Below, one piece after another: positions 1 to 8,707 of a DNA stretch of 50,214 bases; the stretch's first letter is position 1, and each line of letters opens with the position of its first letter. This DNA is from Deltaproteobacteria bacterium. GTDB taxonomy: Bacteria; Desulfobacterota; GWC2-55-46. The position numbers and the translations under genes were made by a program. The notes below the pieces were generated by a model. The model had not been told where the DNA came from. It did no database searches and saw only the letters and a list, made by a program, of their open reading frames with translations. The DNA lies in NCBI GenBank assembly GCA_015075075.1, contig JABTVA010000008.1:1-50214 (forward strand), given 5' to 3'.

Positions 1-929
1 TTCTCTGGTACAGGAGGGGCGAAAGGCACACCTTCAACCAGCTCGCTTTAGAGAAGGCCATACCCAAGAAGGGCAGCGGCTTTAAGCAGGATGAAACCGG
101 CCGCTGGTTCAAGACCTCCCCCAGGGGCGACTATACAGACGAGAGCATACGCGCCCTCGAAAAAGAGGGGCGGGTCTACCGGACCAAAAACGGCACTGTC
201 CGGATAAAGTATTTCCTCCGGGAAGAAGGCGACTTCCTCCTTGAGAATAAGCTCGTCGGGGACGTGTGGGACGACATCCCTGACGCCATGCACCTCTCGG
301 CAGCCGAGAAGACGGGCTACCCCACGCAGAAGCCCGAGGCCCTTCTCGCCCGCATCATCAAGGCCGCCTCAAACCCCGGCGAACTCGTCCTCGACGCCTT
401 TGCCGGGGCGGGCACGACCCTTGCCGTTGCCGAAAAGCTCGGAAGGAGGTGGGCAGGGGTGGACTCCGGGGCGCTCGCCATCCACACGACAGAAAAGAGG
501 CTCCTTTCCATAAAGGATTCAAGGCATATCGAAAAACCGGCGAAAAGATTCGGAAAGGCCTGCTCCCCCTTTGAAGTCTTCTCCGTATGCTCCGAAGAAG
601 AGTATGACTGCGGGTGCGGCGGGGAGCGCGGCCCTGACGTAAAGTGCCGCTACTCCATAGACGAATCGACCGGCGAGTGCGTCGTTAAGATAGAGCGGTT
701 CAAAAGCGGTGCGCGGCAAGGCGCGGGGCTGGAAACACTCTCTTCCGTGGCCCTGGACATGGACTTCAAAGGAGACGTCCTGCATATAGACTCGTTCCAC
801 ACAAGGGAGGAGCTTAGGGAAAAGGGCTTTGAGCTCCGCTTCCCTGTCGAAAAGGTCAAGGGCGGGGTAATGCTCGTCTTTTCGGACATATACGGGAACG
901 AGAAGTGGTTTCTGGGGGAACTGGCCTGA
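1..929 (+). CDS. DNA methyltransferase (N4/N6 type), 5'-truncated
   Basis: The open frame enters at base 3 and ends with TGA at 927-929; no start lies inside, so only the last ~308 residues are seen. About residues 100-140 carry YPTQKPEALL followed by LDAFAGAGTT and a GVD turn, the AdoMet-binding region of the N4-cytosine/N6-adenine DNA methylase family. In this arrangement the DPPY-type catalytic motif lies N-terminal, i.e. outside the window. The last ~140 residues, with a short Cys/Gly-rich patch near base 610, I do not recognise. It could be a type III Mod subunit or a solitary methylase; the partner, if any, is upstream. A hairpin terminator follows directly, so it is not co-transcribed with the heme genes. 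Confidence 0.85.
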   Translation, partial: LWYRRGERHTFNQLALEKAIPKKGSGFKQDETGRWFKTSPRGDYTDESIRALEKEGRVYRTKNGTVRIKYFLREEGDFLLENKLVGDVWDDIPDAMHLSAAEKTGYPTQKPEALLARIIKAASNPGELVLDAFAGAGTTLAVAEKLGRRWAGVDSGALAIHTTEKRLLSIKDSRHIEKPAKRFGKACSPFEVFSVCSEEEYDCGCGGERGPDVKCRYSIDESTGECVVKIERFKSGARQGAGLETLSSVALDMDFKGDVLHIDSFHTREELREKGFELRFPVEKVKGGVMLVFSDIYGNEKWFLGELA

Positions 930-933
930 GAGC

Positions 934-980
934 AATCTTTCACCGGCGGTCTAATGTCCGGGGAAAGATTAGGATTTTTT
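934..980 (+). terminator. Rho-independent terminator after the methylase
   Basis: AATCTTTC and CCGG pair with CCGG and GAAAGATT across an 11-base loop, and a run of six T follows at 975-980. It starts a few bases after the methylase stop. The right half (tccggggaaagat) resembles the end of the dispersed repeat family seen at 2901, 6015, 12597 and 13950. Confidence 0.6.
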
Positions 981-1035
981 AAAGAACCCTTTCACTTTCT
1001 TTTAATCATTTTGGGAGATAATCGGAACCGGGAAG

Positions 1036-1070
1036 GGGGGATTTCCCCGTAAGGGGGGACGGAATCCCCC
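1036..1070 (+). other. hairpin upstream of the siroheme gene
   Basis: GGGGGATT (1036-1043) pairs with AATCCCCC (1063-1070), and an inner CCCC/GGGG pair surrounds GTAA. It lies 44 bases before the precorrin-2 dehydrogenase start, so it may be a leader structure or an attenuator. No T run follows, and I could not match it to a known riboswitch. Confidence 0.35.
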
Positions 1071-1113
1071 GCGGGCGGCTGATGGGGGCCGCTTACCTTC
1101 CCTCAATGCGAAT

Positions 1114-1794
1114 ATGCGCTATTATCCCGTCTTTCTGGATCTGAAGGACAGGCCCTGCCTGGTCGTAGGGGGCGGCCCTGTTGCCGAAAGGAAGGCCCTG
1201 GGCCTTCTGGCGGCTGGCGCCAACGTGACTGTCGTGGGCCCCAGGGTTACGGAAGCCCTGGAGGGGCTTGCAAGGAAAAAGGAGATAGCGCTCGAGAAAA
1301 GGGCATACAGGCCGGGAGACGCAAAGGGCCGCTTCCTTGTCGTCGCGGCAACGGCTTCGAGGGCGGTTAACGAGGCCGTCCAGAGGGATGCGGAAGTTTT
1401 CGGCTGTCTTTTGAACGTTGTAGACGACCCGGCCCGCTCGAACTTCATCGTCCCCTCGGTTGTAAGGAGGGGAGCGTTAACCATAGCCATATCCACATCG
1501 GGCAAGAGCCCTTACCTTGCACGCGTCCTCAGGGAGGAATTCGAGGGGCGCATCGGGGCCGAATACGAAGACTTTATCGAGATACTGGGGGCGGCCAGGA
1601 AGAAGCTATTGAAAACCGGCCTCAGCCGTGATAAAAAAGAAAGGATTATTAAGGCTTTGGTTAAGTCCCCGATACCCGCGCTCCTCAAAGAGGGGCGCAT
1701 CCGGGAGGTGAACTCCGTCCTCAGGGAAACCCTGGGGCAAGGATACACCCTCTCGAAGCTCGGGGTCAGGCTCAAGGGAGAAGGGCGAGGCTAA
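1114..1794 (+). CDS. sirC: precorrin-2 dehydrogenase / sirohydrochlorin ferrochelatase (Met8/SirC type)
   Basis: 226 residues. It oxidises precorrin-2 to sirohydrochlorin with NAD; some members also insert iron to give siroheme. The N-terminal Rossmann loop VVGGGPVAERK and the following GANVTVVGP are typical of the CysG-N/Met8 family. The middle segment NVVDDPARSNFIVPSVVRRG and the ISTSGKSP motif are the family's other strong signatures. Length is normal for the stand-alone enzyme, without a fused methyltransferase; that activity is encoded by cobA downstream. The ATG at 1114 is used because the ATG at 1106 is out of frame; no strong Shine-Dalgarno is visible. It opens the heme cluster, consistent with the siroheme-dependent route implied by ahbD. 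Confidence 0.9.
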   Translation: MRYYPVFLDLKDRPCLVVGGGPVAERKALGLLAAGANVTVVGPRVTEALEGLARKKEIALEKRAYRPGDAKGRFLVVAATASRAVNEAVQRDAEVFGCLLNVVDDPARSNFIVPSVVRRGALTIAISTSGKSPYLARVLREEFEGRIGAEYEDFIEILGAARKKLLKTGLSRDKKERIIKALVKSPIPALLKEGRIREVNSVLRETLGQGYTLSKLGVRLKGEGRG

Positions 1795-1830
1795 GGGAGC
1801 GCCCTATCCGGCAAGGGTGTCTAAAAGGGC

Positions 1831-2649
1831 GTGAGCGAAATCTTTTTCCACATAACGGCGGCGGTCTATCTCTTGGCTACCCTTGTCTATTCGGCATATC
1901 TCTTTTCGAGAAAGGACCGGCTTCTTACCATAGCCCAGGCCGCAATGGTCGCGGGCTTCACCTTTCATACGGCCACCATAATCGCCCGCTGGGCTGCCGC
2001 GGGCCGCACCCCGGCGACGAGCTTCCACGAGTCCCTCACCTTTTTCTCATGGGTGATGGTCTTCGCGTTCCTTTTCCTCCTCATAAAATACAGGCAGCGG
2101 GTCCTGGGCGCGTTCGTAAGCCCGTTTGCGCTCCTTCTCCTAATAACCGCCTCGCTCCTTCCAAAGGAGATAGTGCCGCTCTCGCCGGTGCTCGAAAGCT
2201 ACTGGCTTCCGGTGCACGTAAGCCTCGCGTTCCTCGGAAACTCCTTTTTCGCCCTGGCCTTTCTCCTGGGCGTCATGTACATAATCCAGGAGCGGTACCT
2301 CAAGACAAGAAAACTCAAGGGCCTCTTCTTCGCCCTCCCCTCGCTTGAAACGCTCGACGAGCTTAACTATAAGTGCCTCCAGTACGGGTTCCCGCTCCTT
2401 ACGGCAGCCATCATAACCGGGGCCATCTGGTCGGAATACGCGACCGGCAGCTACTGGCAGTGGAAGCACCGCCAGGTATGGTCGCTCATAACCTGGTTCC
2501 TTTACGCGGCGCTCCTTCACGGCAGGCTCACGGCCGGGTGGAGGGGCAGGAAGGCGGCCATACTGTCGGCTGTCGCCTTCGCCTGCCTCATAGGCTCGTA
2601 TTTCATAATCAACATACTCTCAGGCGGGGCGCACGGCCTTTCCCGCTGA
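1831..2649 (+). CDS. CcsA/HemX-like cytochrome c assembly membrane protein
   Basis: 272 residues with about eight hydrophobic segments. It belongs to the CcmC/CcsA/HemX family of heme-handling membrane proteins. The tryptophan-rich periplasmic motif region is visible as SYWQWKHRQVWSLITW near residue 210, where the family usually has a WxWDxKExW-like signature; the acidic residues of that motif are replaced here. Start is GTG at 1831. A HemX-type gene directly before hemA is a familiar arrangement in which the product modulates glutamyl-tRNA reductase or channels heme to cytochrome c assembly. Which of the two applies cannot be told from sequence. Confidence 0.8.
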   Translation: MSEIFFHITAAVYLLATLVYSAYLFSRKDRLLTIAQAAMVAGFTFHTATIIARWAAAGRTPATSFHESLTFFSWVMVFAFLFLLIKYRQRVLGAFVSPFALLLLITASLLPKEIVPLSPVLESYWLPVHVSLAFLGNSFFALAFLLGVMYIIQERYLKTRKLKGLFFALPSLETLDELNYKCLQYGFPLLTAAIITGAIWSEYATGSYWQWKHRQVWSLITWFLYAALLHGRLTAGWRGRKAAILSAVAFACLIGSYFIINILSGGAHGLSR

Positions 2650-2721
2650 GGAGTTGGATTTTCCTGTTTCTTTGTGAATACCCTGAGCCAAGAGCGCAGG
2701 GCGTCTTTGAATACAAACTGT

Positions 2722-2809
2722 TGTCATTCTGAGCGCAGCGAAGAATCTCGACTTTTCAAATCGGCAGCTTACGAGATTCTTCGGTCGCTTACGCTCCCTC
2801 AGAATGACA
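2722..2809. repeat. inverted repeat, 'TCATTCTGAG' dispersed element
   Basis: The arm TGTCATTCTGAG with AAGAATCTCG at 2722-2750 is matched inversely by CGAGATTCTTCGG and CTCAGAATGACA at 2772-2809, about 21 bases apart. Similar elements are widespread between genes in many bacterial genomes. It occupies the spacer between the ccsA-like gene and hemA. No coding capacity. Confidence 0.7.
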
Positions 2810-2900
2810 GAGAATACCAGGCGCTACGCGCCTGGCCCAGCCCCGCGCCAAGAGCGTAGAGTTCTTGACCAGCGGAGCATAAGAGAACAGGCAACATCTG

Positions 2901-3020
2901 AAAATTAGAGATTTTTCCCGGAATCAAGGAAGGCCGGGAATAAGAAGCGGAGCATATATGTCAATATGTGAGCATTTTTATTCCCGGCCTGACATAGAGT
3001 CCGGGGAAAAGATCAATTTT
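2901..3020. repeat. nested palindromic repeat, family A copy 1
   Basis: The outer arms AAAATT...CCCGGA and TCCGGGGAAAAGATCAATTTT enclose inner arms GGCCGGGAATAA and TTATTCCCGGCC. The centre contains GCGGAGCATAT and ATATGTGAGC. The same plan recurs at 6015-6156, 12597-12726 and 13950-14042. It ends 14 bases before hemA, so transcripts entering hemA would carry the long hairpin. Confidence 0.8.
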
Positions 3021-3034
3021 CTCAGGCGGGATAG

Positions 3035-4342
3035 ATGAACCTCGTAATAGTCGGACTCAACCACAAGACCTCGCCCGTGGAGATACGGGAAAAGCTCTCG
3101 TTCCCGTCCCACACCATCGGCGAGCCGCTCGCGAAGCTTACGAACCATTACGGGCTCGCCGAGGGCGTAATACTCTCGACCTGCAACAGGGTCGAGGTGC
3201 TTGCGGTCGCGAGCGACGCCGAGAAGGGCACTTGGCAGGTCAAGCGGTTCCTTTCAGACTACCATTCCATACCCCTTGAGAAGCTCGACGACCACCTTTA
3301 CGTCCGCCAGGGCGACGAGGCCGTGAAGCACCTCTTCAGGGTCGCCGCGGGCCTTGACTCGATGATAATGGGCGAGCCGCAGATACTCGGGCAGGTGAAG
3401 GACGCATACGGGTACGCGGTCCACGGGAATACGGCCGGGGTCATAGTAAACAAGCTCTACCACAAGGCGTTCCAGGTCGCCAAGCGCGTAAGGACCGAGA
3501 CGAAGATCGGAGAGTCCGCTGTCTCGATAAGCTTCGCGGCCGTCGAGCTCGCCCGTAAGATATTCGGCAGCCTCACCGGCAAGACCTGCATGCTCGTGGG
3601 CGCCGGAGAGATGGCCGAGCTCGCGGCCCGGCACCTCCAGACGAACGGCGTAAAGGAGATACTGGTCGCGAACAGGACCTATGAGAAGGCCGTTGAGCTC
3701 GTTAAGTGTTTTTCAGGAACCGCCATCATGTTCAGGGAGTTCCCGCATTATCTGAAGAACGTGGACATAGTCGTAGCCTCCACCGCCTCCCCCAACTTCA
3801 TCATAAAGCCCGAGCAGGTACAGGAGGTCATGCGGGAGAGGAAAAATAAGCCCATGTTCTTCATAGACATATCGGTCCCCAGGAACATCGACCCAGAGGT
3901 GAACAACATCGACAACTGCTACGTCTACGACGTGGACGACCTCCAGGGCGTGGTAGTGGCGAACCTGCAGGAGAGGCACAAGGAGGCCGAGCAGGCCGAG
4001 GCCATCATCGTCGAGGAGATAGACAAGTTCTACCGGTGGATAAAGTCGCTTGACGTGGTGCCGACCATCATAGCATTGAGGCAGGCCTGCGACTCCGTAA
4101 GAAAGGCCGAGCTCGCCAGGGCAACGGGCTCGCTTTCAAGCCTCGGCGAGAACGAGATGAAGGTCCTCGACGCAATGACCTCGGCGATCGTGAAAAAGAT
4201 ACTCCACCACCCCATAACGCACCTTAAGCGCGAGGCCAACAAGATTGAGGGCGACCTCTATATAGACACCATCAGGAAGCTCTTCGACCTCGCCGTAGAC
4301 GAGGAGGCCGTCAAAAAGGCGGCCCAGAATAACGACGATTGA
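3035..4342 (+). CDS. hemA: glutamyl-tRNA reductase
   Basis: 435 residues, normal length. It reduces glutamyl-tRNA to glutamate-1-semialdehyde, the committed step of C5 tetrapyrrole synthesis, in the cytoplasm. The start MNLVIVGLNHKTSPVEIREK is a near-consensus HemA N-terminus. The catalytic Cys is Cys50 in ILSTCNR. The substrate region SMIMGEPQILGQVK is intact. The NADPH Rossmann loop is MLVGAGEMAELAARHL, and a long C-terminal helical dimerisation region follows. Start ATG at 3035. HemL, the next enzyme, is not in the window. The gene is followed by a repeat element, then hemC. Confidence 0.98.
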   Translation: MNLVIVGLNHKTSPVEIREKLSFPSHTIGEPLAKLTNHYGLAEGVILSTCNRVEVLAVASDAEKGTWQVKRFLSDYHSIPLEKLDDHLYVRQGDEAVKHLFRVAAGLDSMIMGEPQILGQVKDAYGYAVHGNTAGVIVNKLYHKAFQVAKRVRTETKIGESAVSISFAAVELARKIFGSLTGKTCMLVGAGEMAELAARHLQTNGVKEILVANRTYEKAVELVKCFSGTAIMFREFPHYLKNVDIVVASTASPNFIIKPEQVQEVMRERKNKPMFFIDISVPRNIDPEVNNIDNCYVYDVDDLQGVVVANLQERHKEAEQAEAIIVEEIDKFYRWIKSLDVVPTIIALRQACDSVRKAELARATGSLSSLGENEMKVLDAMTSAIVKKILHHPITHLKREANKIEGDLYIDTIRKLFDLAVDEEAVKKAAQNNDD

Positions 4343-4348
4343 TTATTA

Positions 4349-4500
4349 GCAGGGTGCTGAAAAGCTCAAAATGCAGGCTGCTCAAGAAGCTCAAGATGCA
4401 AGGAGTCGAAAAATGAGGAATGAGGCGTACTATTTTGTACGCCTCAGTGACGAAGTTTGAAGACGACACGGCAGATTGGGCTTTTTCAGCAGCCTGTTAG
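4349..4500. repeat. dispersed palindromic repeat, family B copy 1
   Basis: It begins with GTGCTGAAAAGCTC and ends with GGCTTTTTCAGCAGCC, imperfect inverted ends. A perfect internal palindrome TGAGGCGTAC/GTACGCCTCA lies at 4421-4446. A relative with the same ends and a GTACGCCTCA box lies at 12434-12598. It looks like a MITE-like non-autonomous element between hemA and hemC. Confidence 0.65.
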
Positions 4501-4549
4501 AAGACCCGGCCCGTTCCATCCGGGTAAAAAAAACTAAGGGGACCGCGTT

Positions 4550-5494
4550 TTGAAAAAAAAGATTGTCATAGGCACCAGGGGGAGCCAGCTCGCGCTCTGG
4601 CAGGCCAACTGGGTGAAGTCCGAGATCGAGAAGAGGCACCCCGAGCTCACCGTCGAGCTCGAGAAGATAAAGACGACCGGGGACAAGATTCTCGATGTGC
4701 CGCTCGCCAAGGTCGGCGGCAAGGGCCTTTTCGTGAAGGAAATAGAGGAGGCGCTGCTTGAAGGCCGGGCCCACCTTGCCGTCCATTCCATGAAGGACGT
4801 GCCCACCTTCTTCCCCGAGGGGCTTTCGTTACGCTGCATAACCGAGAGGGAGGACGCCAGGGACGCGGTCTTCAGCAGAAACCATGTGAAGCTCCTCGAC
4901 CTCCCGAAAGGCGCGAGCATCGGGACATCGAGCCTTAGGAGGCAGTCGCAGATTCTGAGCCTTAGGCCCGACTTCCGGATACTCCAGCTCCGTGGGAACC
5001 TCGACACGCGCATGAAAAAGCTCGATAACGGGGAATTCGACGCGATAATACTCGCCGGGGCGGGTGTTAAGAGGCTCGGATGGGCCGACAGGATAACCGA
5101 GCTCCTCCCTGTCGAGGTGAGCCTCCCCGCGATAGGCCAGGGCGCGCTCGGCATAGAGACGAGGACCGACGACGATTACATAAACGGGCTCGTCGCGTTC
5201 TTCGACCACCCGGAGACCTCTTACTGCGTAAGGGGCGAGCGGGCGCTCCTCAAGAGGCTCGAGGGCGGCTGCCAGGTGCCGATAGCCGCGCACGGCGAGC
5301 TTTCCGGCGGCACGATAAGGATAACCGGGCTCGTCGCCGGCACGGACGGCAAGAAAATAATAAAGGACTCCATCTCCGGCCCCAGGGAAGATTGCGAGAG
5401 GCTCGGGGTCGAGCTCGCGGAGATGCTCCTGAAGAACGGCGCCTACGAGATCCTCAAGGACCTCTATGAGGTAAGCCCTCCCGGATCGGCCTGA
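4550..5494 (+). CDS. hemC: hydroxymethylbilane synthase (porphobilinogen deaminase)
   Basis: 314 residues. It polymerises four porphobilinogens to hydroxymethylbilane. The N-terminus has the family's IGTRGSQLALWQ, followed by KVGGKGLFVKEIE, the HSMKDVP loop and RRQSQ. The dipyrromethane cofactor attaches to Cys241 in LEGGCQVPIA. Start is TTG at 4550, preceded by AAGGGGAC about 10 bases upstream; no upstream ATG keeps the frame. It follows hemA after a repeat element and belongs to the same + strand cluster. Confidence 0.97.
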   Translation: MKKKIVIGTRGSQLALWQANWVKSEIEKRHPELTVELEKIKTTGDKILDVPLAKVGGKGLFVKEIEEALLEGRAHLAVHSMKDVPTFFPEGLSLRCITEREDARDAVFSRNHVKLLDLPKGASIGTSSLRRQSQILSLRPDFRILQLRGNLDTRMKKLDNGEFDAIILAGAGVKRLGWADRITELLPVEVSLPAIGQGALGIETRTDDDYINGLVAFFDHPETSYCVRGERALLKRLEGGCQVPIAAHGELSGGTIRITGLVAGTDGKKIIKDSISGPREDCERLGVELAEMLLKNGAYEILKDLYEVSPPGSA

Positions 5495-5535
5495 CGCAGA
5501 GTCCGGGGAAAGGTCACAAAAACACCCATAGAGCC

Positions 5536-6009
5536 ATGCCATACAGGGTCTCCAAATTCATCCACCTGCTGGCCCTCGTGGCCTGGCTGGGCCCTTCCAC
5601 CGGGGCGTATATGCTCATGCTCCTGGCAGGGAGGCAGGTCTCGCTCCGGCTCTGGATAATCGAGCAGCACTGGTTCTTTATACTCATCGAGCTTCTGGCC
5701 TTTCTCGTCCTCGCTGCAACCGGCCTGCACATGCGGAGCACGGGAGGGCTCAAGGGGGCCGGGTGGCTGAGAGCAAAGCTCGCGATAGTCGTCGCGGTAT
5801 TCATCCCGTTCCAGGCCGCGCAGATAGTCATATATGCCAGGACCTACCGCTCGCTCGCGACTTCCTCGGGCTTCATAGAGGCGCTCGCGCTTTATAACAA
5901 GTTCAACATGGCCGCAGCCGTGGTCTTTGCGCTGGCAGTGCCGGCTGTATTTTTCCTCGCCGCTGTCAAACCCCGGGAGAAAAGAACGGCCTCTTGCAGC
6001 AACGAATAA
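5536..6009 (+). CDS. small integral membrane protein (DUF2269/CopD-like)
   Basis: 157 residues with four predicted membrane helices. The N-terminal FIHLLALVAWLGPSTGAYML resembles DUF2269/CopD-type proteins, which often hold a conserved His in the first helix; one is present here. Function in the heme cluster is unknown. Its position between hemC and cobA-hemD suggests a link with heme or redox membrane chemistry, which is inference. The ATG at 5536 follows a short fragment of the family A repeat end (gagtccggggaaagg). Another repeat copy follows it. Confidence 0.7.
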   Translation: MPYRVSKFIHLLALVAWLGPSTGAYMLMLLAGRQVSLRLWIIEQHWFFILIELLAFLVLAATGLHMRSTGGLKGAGWLRAKLAIVVAVFIPFQAAQIVIYARTYRSLATSSGFIEALALYNKFNMAAAVVFALAVPAVFFLAAVKPREKRTASCSNE

Positions 6010-6014
6010 AAAAA

Positions 6015-6156
6015 GGCAGCCTCTAAAAATTGGAGATTCTTCACGCTTTTCCCGGAAGGCAGGGAATAAAAAGCGGAGCATATATGAAATATGTGAGCAT
6101 TTTTATTCCAGGCCTGACATAGAGTCCGGGGAAAAGATCAATTTTTAGAGATTGCC
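6015..6156. repeat. nested palindromic repeat, family A copy 2
   Basis: This is the most complete copy. The ends GGCAGCCTCTAAAAATTG and CAATTTTTAGAGATTGCC are inverted, and inner arms GGAATAAAAA/TTTTTATTCC surround GCATATATG/ATATGTGAGC. It ends about 20 bases before cobA. It lies between two genes of the heme cluster and would form a long hairpin in the mRNA. Confidence 0.85.
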
Positions 6157-6176
6157 TAAAGGAGCTTTGAAATAAA

Positions 6177-7376
6177 ATGGCAGGCAAGGCATACCTCGTA
6201 GGCGCTGGCCCGGGCGACCCGGGCCTCCTTACCATCAAGGGCCTTGAAGCGATAAGGGAAGCCGACTGCGTGATATACGACTTCCTCGCGAACTCGCGCC
6301 TTCTGGAGCACGCGAATCCTGGGGCAGAGACCATCTACGTGGGGAAAAAAGGGAGCGAGAAGACCCTCCCGCAGGAGGATATTTCGAGGCTCATAGTCGA
6401 CAGGGCGCGGAAGGGAAAGACCGTCGTCCGCCTCAAGGGCGGCGACCCCTTCATATTCGGGAGGGGCGGAGAGGAGGCCGAAGAGCTCGCGGCCGCAGGA
6501 ATAGAGTTCGAGGTCGTGCCAGGCGTCACCTCTGCGGTCGCCGCTCCGGCCTACGCAGGCATACCCCTTACGCACAGGGACCTCTCCTCTGCCGTGACCT
6601 TCATAACCGGCCAGGAAAACCCCCTCAAGGAAAGGCCCAATATCGCCTGGGACAGGCTCTCTACAGGAAGAGGCACGCTCGTCTTCCTCATGGGCTGGAA
6701 GAACCTTTCGCTTATTACCGAGAAGCTCCTCACGAACGGCTGGGCCCCCTCTACACCTGTCGCGCTCGTAAGGTGGGGCACCATGACCAAGCAGGCCTCG
6801 ATCATCGGCAGGCTCGACAACATAACCGGGCTTGCAAGGGAAGAGGATATGAAGCCCCCGGTCGTGATCGTGGTCGGCGAGGTGGTGGGGCTACGCGAGA
6901 AGCTCAACTGGTTCGAGTCAAAGCCCCTTTTCGGGAAGCGCGTGCTCGTCACCAGGGCCCTTGAGCAGGCGGGCGATTTCACGAAGATACTTGAGAAGGA
7001 AGGGGCCGAGCCCATGACCTTCCCGACCATAAAGACAACGGCCCCGCCGAGCTGGAAAGAGCTCGACAGGGCCATAAAGAGGCTCTCCACGTACGACTGG
7101 GCCATATTCACGAGCGTCAACGGGGTAAGATACTTCTTCGAGAGGCTCTATAAAAACGGATACGACATACGGGAGCTTAAGGACGTAAGGATCTGCGCCA
7201 TAGGCCCCATGACAGCGAAGGCCGTCGAGAAGCTCGGCATAAAAGTGGACCTCATGCCGAGGGAGTTCAAGGCAGAAGGGCTCCTTGAGGCCCTCGGCAA
7301 GCGCAATATAAAAGGCAAGCGCTTTCTACTGGCAAGGGCATTGAAGGCCAGGGAGGTAATCCCGGAGGAGATATGA
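6177..7376 (+). CDS. cobA: uroporphyrinogen-III C-methyltransferase fused to HemD N-terminal part (frame ends early)
   Basis: Residues 1-245 are the SUMT/CobA domain, which methylates uroporphyrinogen III at C2 and C7 to precorrin-2. Signatures are VGAGPGDPGLLTIKG, LKGGDPFIFGRGGEE and VVPGVTSAVAAPAYAGIPLTH. From about residue 250 (GKRVLVTRALEQAGDF) the protein enters uroporphyrinogen-III synthase (HemD), a fusion order common in anaerobes. The frame stops at TGA 7374-7376 midway through HemD, just after [16 protein letters not shown]. The rest of HemD continues at once in another frame (7373-7693). Total length 6177-7693 is one base short of a whole number of codons, so a single deletion explains the break; a true split gene is the alternative. 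Confidence 0.9.
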   Translation: MAGKAYLVGAGPGDPGLLTIKGLEAIREADCVIYDFLANSRLLEHANPGAETIYVGKKGSEKTLPQEDISRLIVDRARKGKTVVRLKGGDPFIFGRGGEEAEELAAAGIEFEVVPGVTSAVAAPAYAGIPLTHRDLSSAVTFITGQENPLKERPNIAWDRLSTGRGTLVFLMGWKNLSLITEKLLTNGWAPSTPVALVRWGTMTKQASIIGRLDNITGLAREEDMKPPVVIVVGEVVGLREKLNWFESKPLFGKRVLVTRALEQAGDFTKILEKEGAEPMTFPTIKTTAPPSWKELDRAIKRLSTYDWAIFTSVNGVRYFFERLYKNGYDIRELKDVRICAIGPMTAKAVEKLGIKVDLMPREFKAEGLLEALGKRNIKGKRFLLARALKAREVIPEEI

Positions 7377-7693
7377 GGCTTGGCGGCAAGATTGACGTCG
7401 CGCCTGCCTACAGGACCGTAAGACCTGGCAAAGAGGCCGGAGAGCTTGAAAAGCTCCTCCTTGAGGGCTCCATAGACGTCGTGACCTTCACGTCATCCTC
7501 TACGGTCACGAACTTCGCCGGGATGTTCGGTAAAAAGCGGCTTCCGGAGCTACTTGAAAACTGCAAGGTCGCCTGCATAGGCCCCATTACAGCCGATACA
7601 GCAAGGGGGCTTGGCATGGCAGTGGATATTATGCCCAAAGATTACACCATACCCGCCCTTACGAGGGCGATGGCGGAGTATTACAAAAAATAA
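7373..7693 (+). CDS. hemD: C-terminal half of uroporphyrinogen-III synthase, offset frame
   Basis: 106 residues that complete the HemD fold: YRTV, then [13 protein letters not shown] and [19 protein letters not shown], typical of the second half of the enzyme that closes hydroxymethylbilane to uroporphyrinogen III. It overlaps the cobA frame by ATGA. GGAGG at 7364-7368 lies four bases before its ATG, so separate, coupled translation is possible. The break falls near where the HemD chain crosses back between its two lobes, which would suit a functional split. A one-base sequencing deletion is equally compatible. Confidence 0.8.
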   Translation: MRLGGKIDVAPAYRTVRPGKEAGELEKLLLEGSIDVVTFTSSSTVTNFAGMFGKKRLPELLENCKVACIGPITADTARGLGMAVDIMPKDYTIPALTRAMAEYYKK

Positions 7694-7706
7694 AGAGGAT
7701 GAAAAT

Positions 7707-8681
7707 ATGAATTTTCCGATCTACCGCCCGAGAAGATTAAGGAAGACCGAGACATTGAGGAGGATGGTCCGGGAGACCACACTCTCCCCCGTTGACTTCA
7801 TACTCCCCCTCTTCGTCACCTACGGCAAGGGCGTGAGAAAAGAGATAAAGTCCATGCCCGGCCAGTTCCAGCTCTCGGTGGACAACCTTAAGAAAGAGGC
7901 GAAGGAGATAAGGTCCCTCGGCATTCCTTCCGTGATACTCTTCGGCATCCCCGAGAAGAAGGACGCGGAGGGCACGAGCGCCTTCGACCCCCACGGCCCG
8001 GTGCAGGAGGCCATAAAGGCCATAAAGGCGGCGGCCCCGGAGCTCGCGGTCATAACCGACGTCTGCATGTGCGAGTACACTTCACACGGCCATTGTGGTA
8101 TCATACGGGATGGGGACGTGGACAACGACGCCACCCTCGATCTCCTCTGCAGGGAGGCCCTTTCCCATGCCGAGGCAGGGGCGGACATGGTGGCCCCGTC
8201 CGACATGATGGACGGCAGGGTCGGCGCGATAAGGGACTCGCTCGACGAGGGCGGCTTTTCCAGCATCCCCATAATGGCCTATTCGGCGAAGTACGCGAGC
8301 GCGTTCTACGGCCCGTTCAGGGACGCGGCAGAGTCCACCCCGCAGTTCGGGGACAGGAGAAGCTACCAGATGGACCCCGGCAACACTGACGAGGCCCTGA
8401 GGGAGACTGCGCTCGACATAGAGGAAGGGGCGGACATAGTGATGGTCAAGCCCGCGCTCCCTTACCTCGACATAATAAGGAGAATAAAGGACGAGTTCGG
8501 GTATCCCGTCGCGGCCTACAACGTAAGCGGCGAGTATTCCATGATAAAGGCCGCTGCCGCAAAGGGCTGGCTCGACGGGGACAGGGCCATGATGGAGTCC
8601 CTTGCATCCATAAAGCGCGCCGGGGCCGACCTCATACTCACATACTTCGCCAAGGAAGCGGCAAGGTTGCTCGGCAAGTAA
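7707..8681 (+). CDS. hemB: delta-aminolevulinic acid dehydratase (porphobilinogen synthase)
   Basis: 324 residues from ATG 7707, which has AAAGAGGA upstream; an in-frame extension to 7611 inside hemD is rejected. It condenses two 5-aminolevulinates to porphobilinogen. The Zn-binding cysteines are Cys120, Cys122 and Cys130 in [13 protein letters not shown], so this is the zinc-dependent class. Schiff-base lysines are Lys195 ([15 protein letters not shown]) and Lys248 ([13 protein letters not shown]). It follows hemD by 13 bases and precedes ahbD by 26, so all are probably one operon. Confidence 0.97.
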   Translation: MNFPIYRPRRLRKTETLRRMVRETTLSPVDFILPLFVTYGKGVRKEIKSMPGQFQLSVDNLKKEAKEIRSLGIPSVILFGIPEKKDAEGTSAFDPHGPVQEAIKAIKAAAPELAVITDVCMCEYTSHGHCGIIRDGDVDNDATLDLLCREALSHAEAGADMVAPSDMMDGRVGAIRDSLDEGGFSSIPIMAYSAKYASAFYGPFRDAAESTPQFGDRRSYQMDPGNTDEALRETALDIEEGADIVMVKPALPYLDIIRRIKDEFGYPVAAYNVSGEYSMIKAAAAKGWLDGDRAMMESLASIKRAGADLILTYFAKEAARLLGK

Positions 8682-8707
8682 ACCAAAAGCCCAAAGGAGA
8701 GTATCAT

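Noticed and set aside
1021..1110. Possible cobalamin riboswitch upstream of the precorrin-2 dehydrogenase
   Set aside because: There are GGGAA and AATCCCCCGC-like stretches, but no B12 box (GCCACTG type) or complete P3-P6 layout; only a hairpin is claimed.
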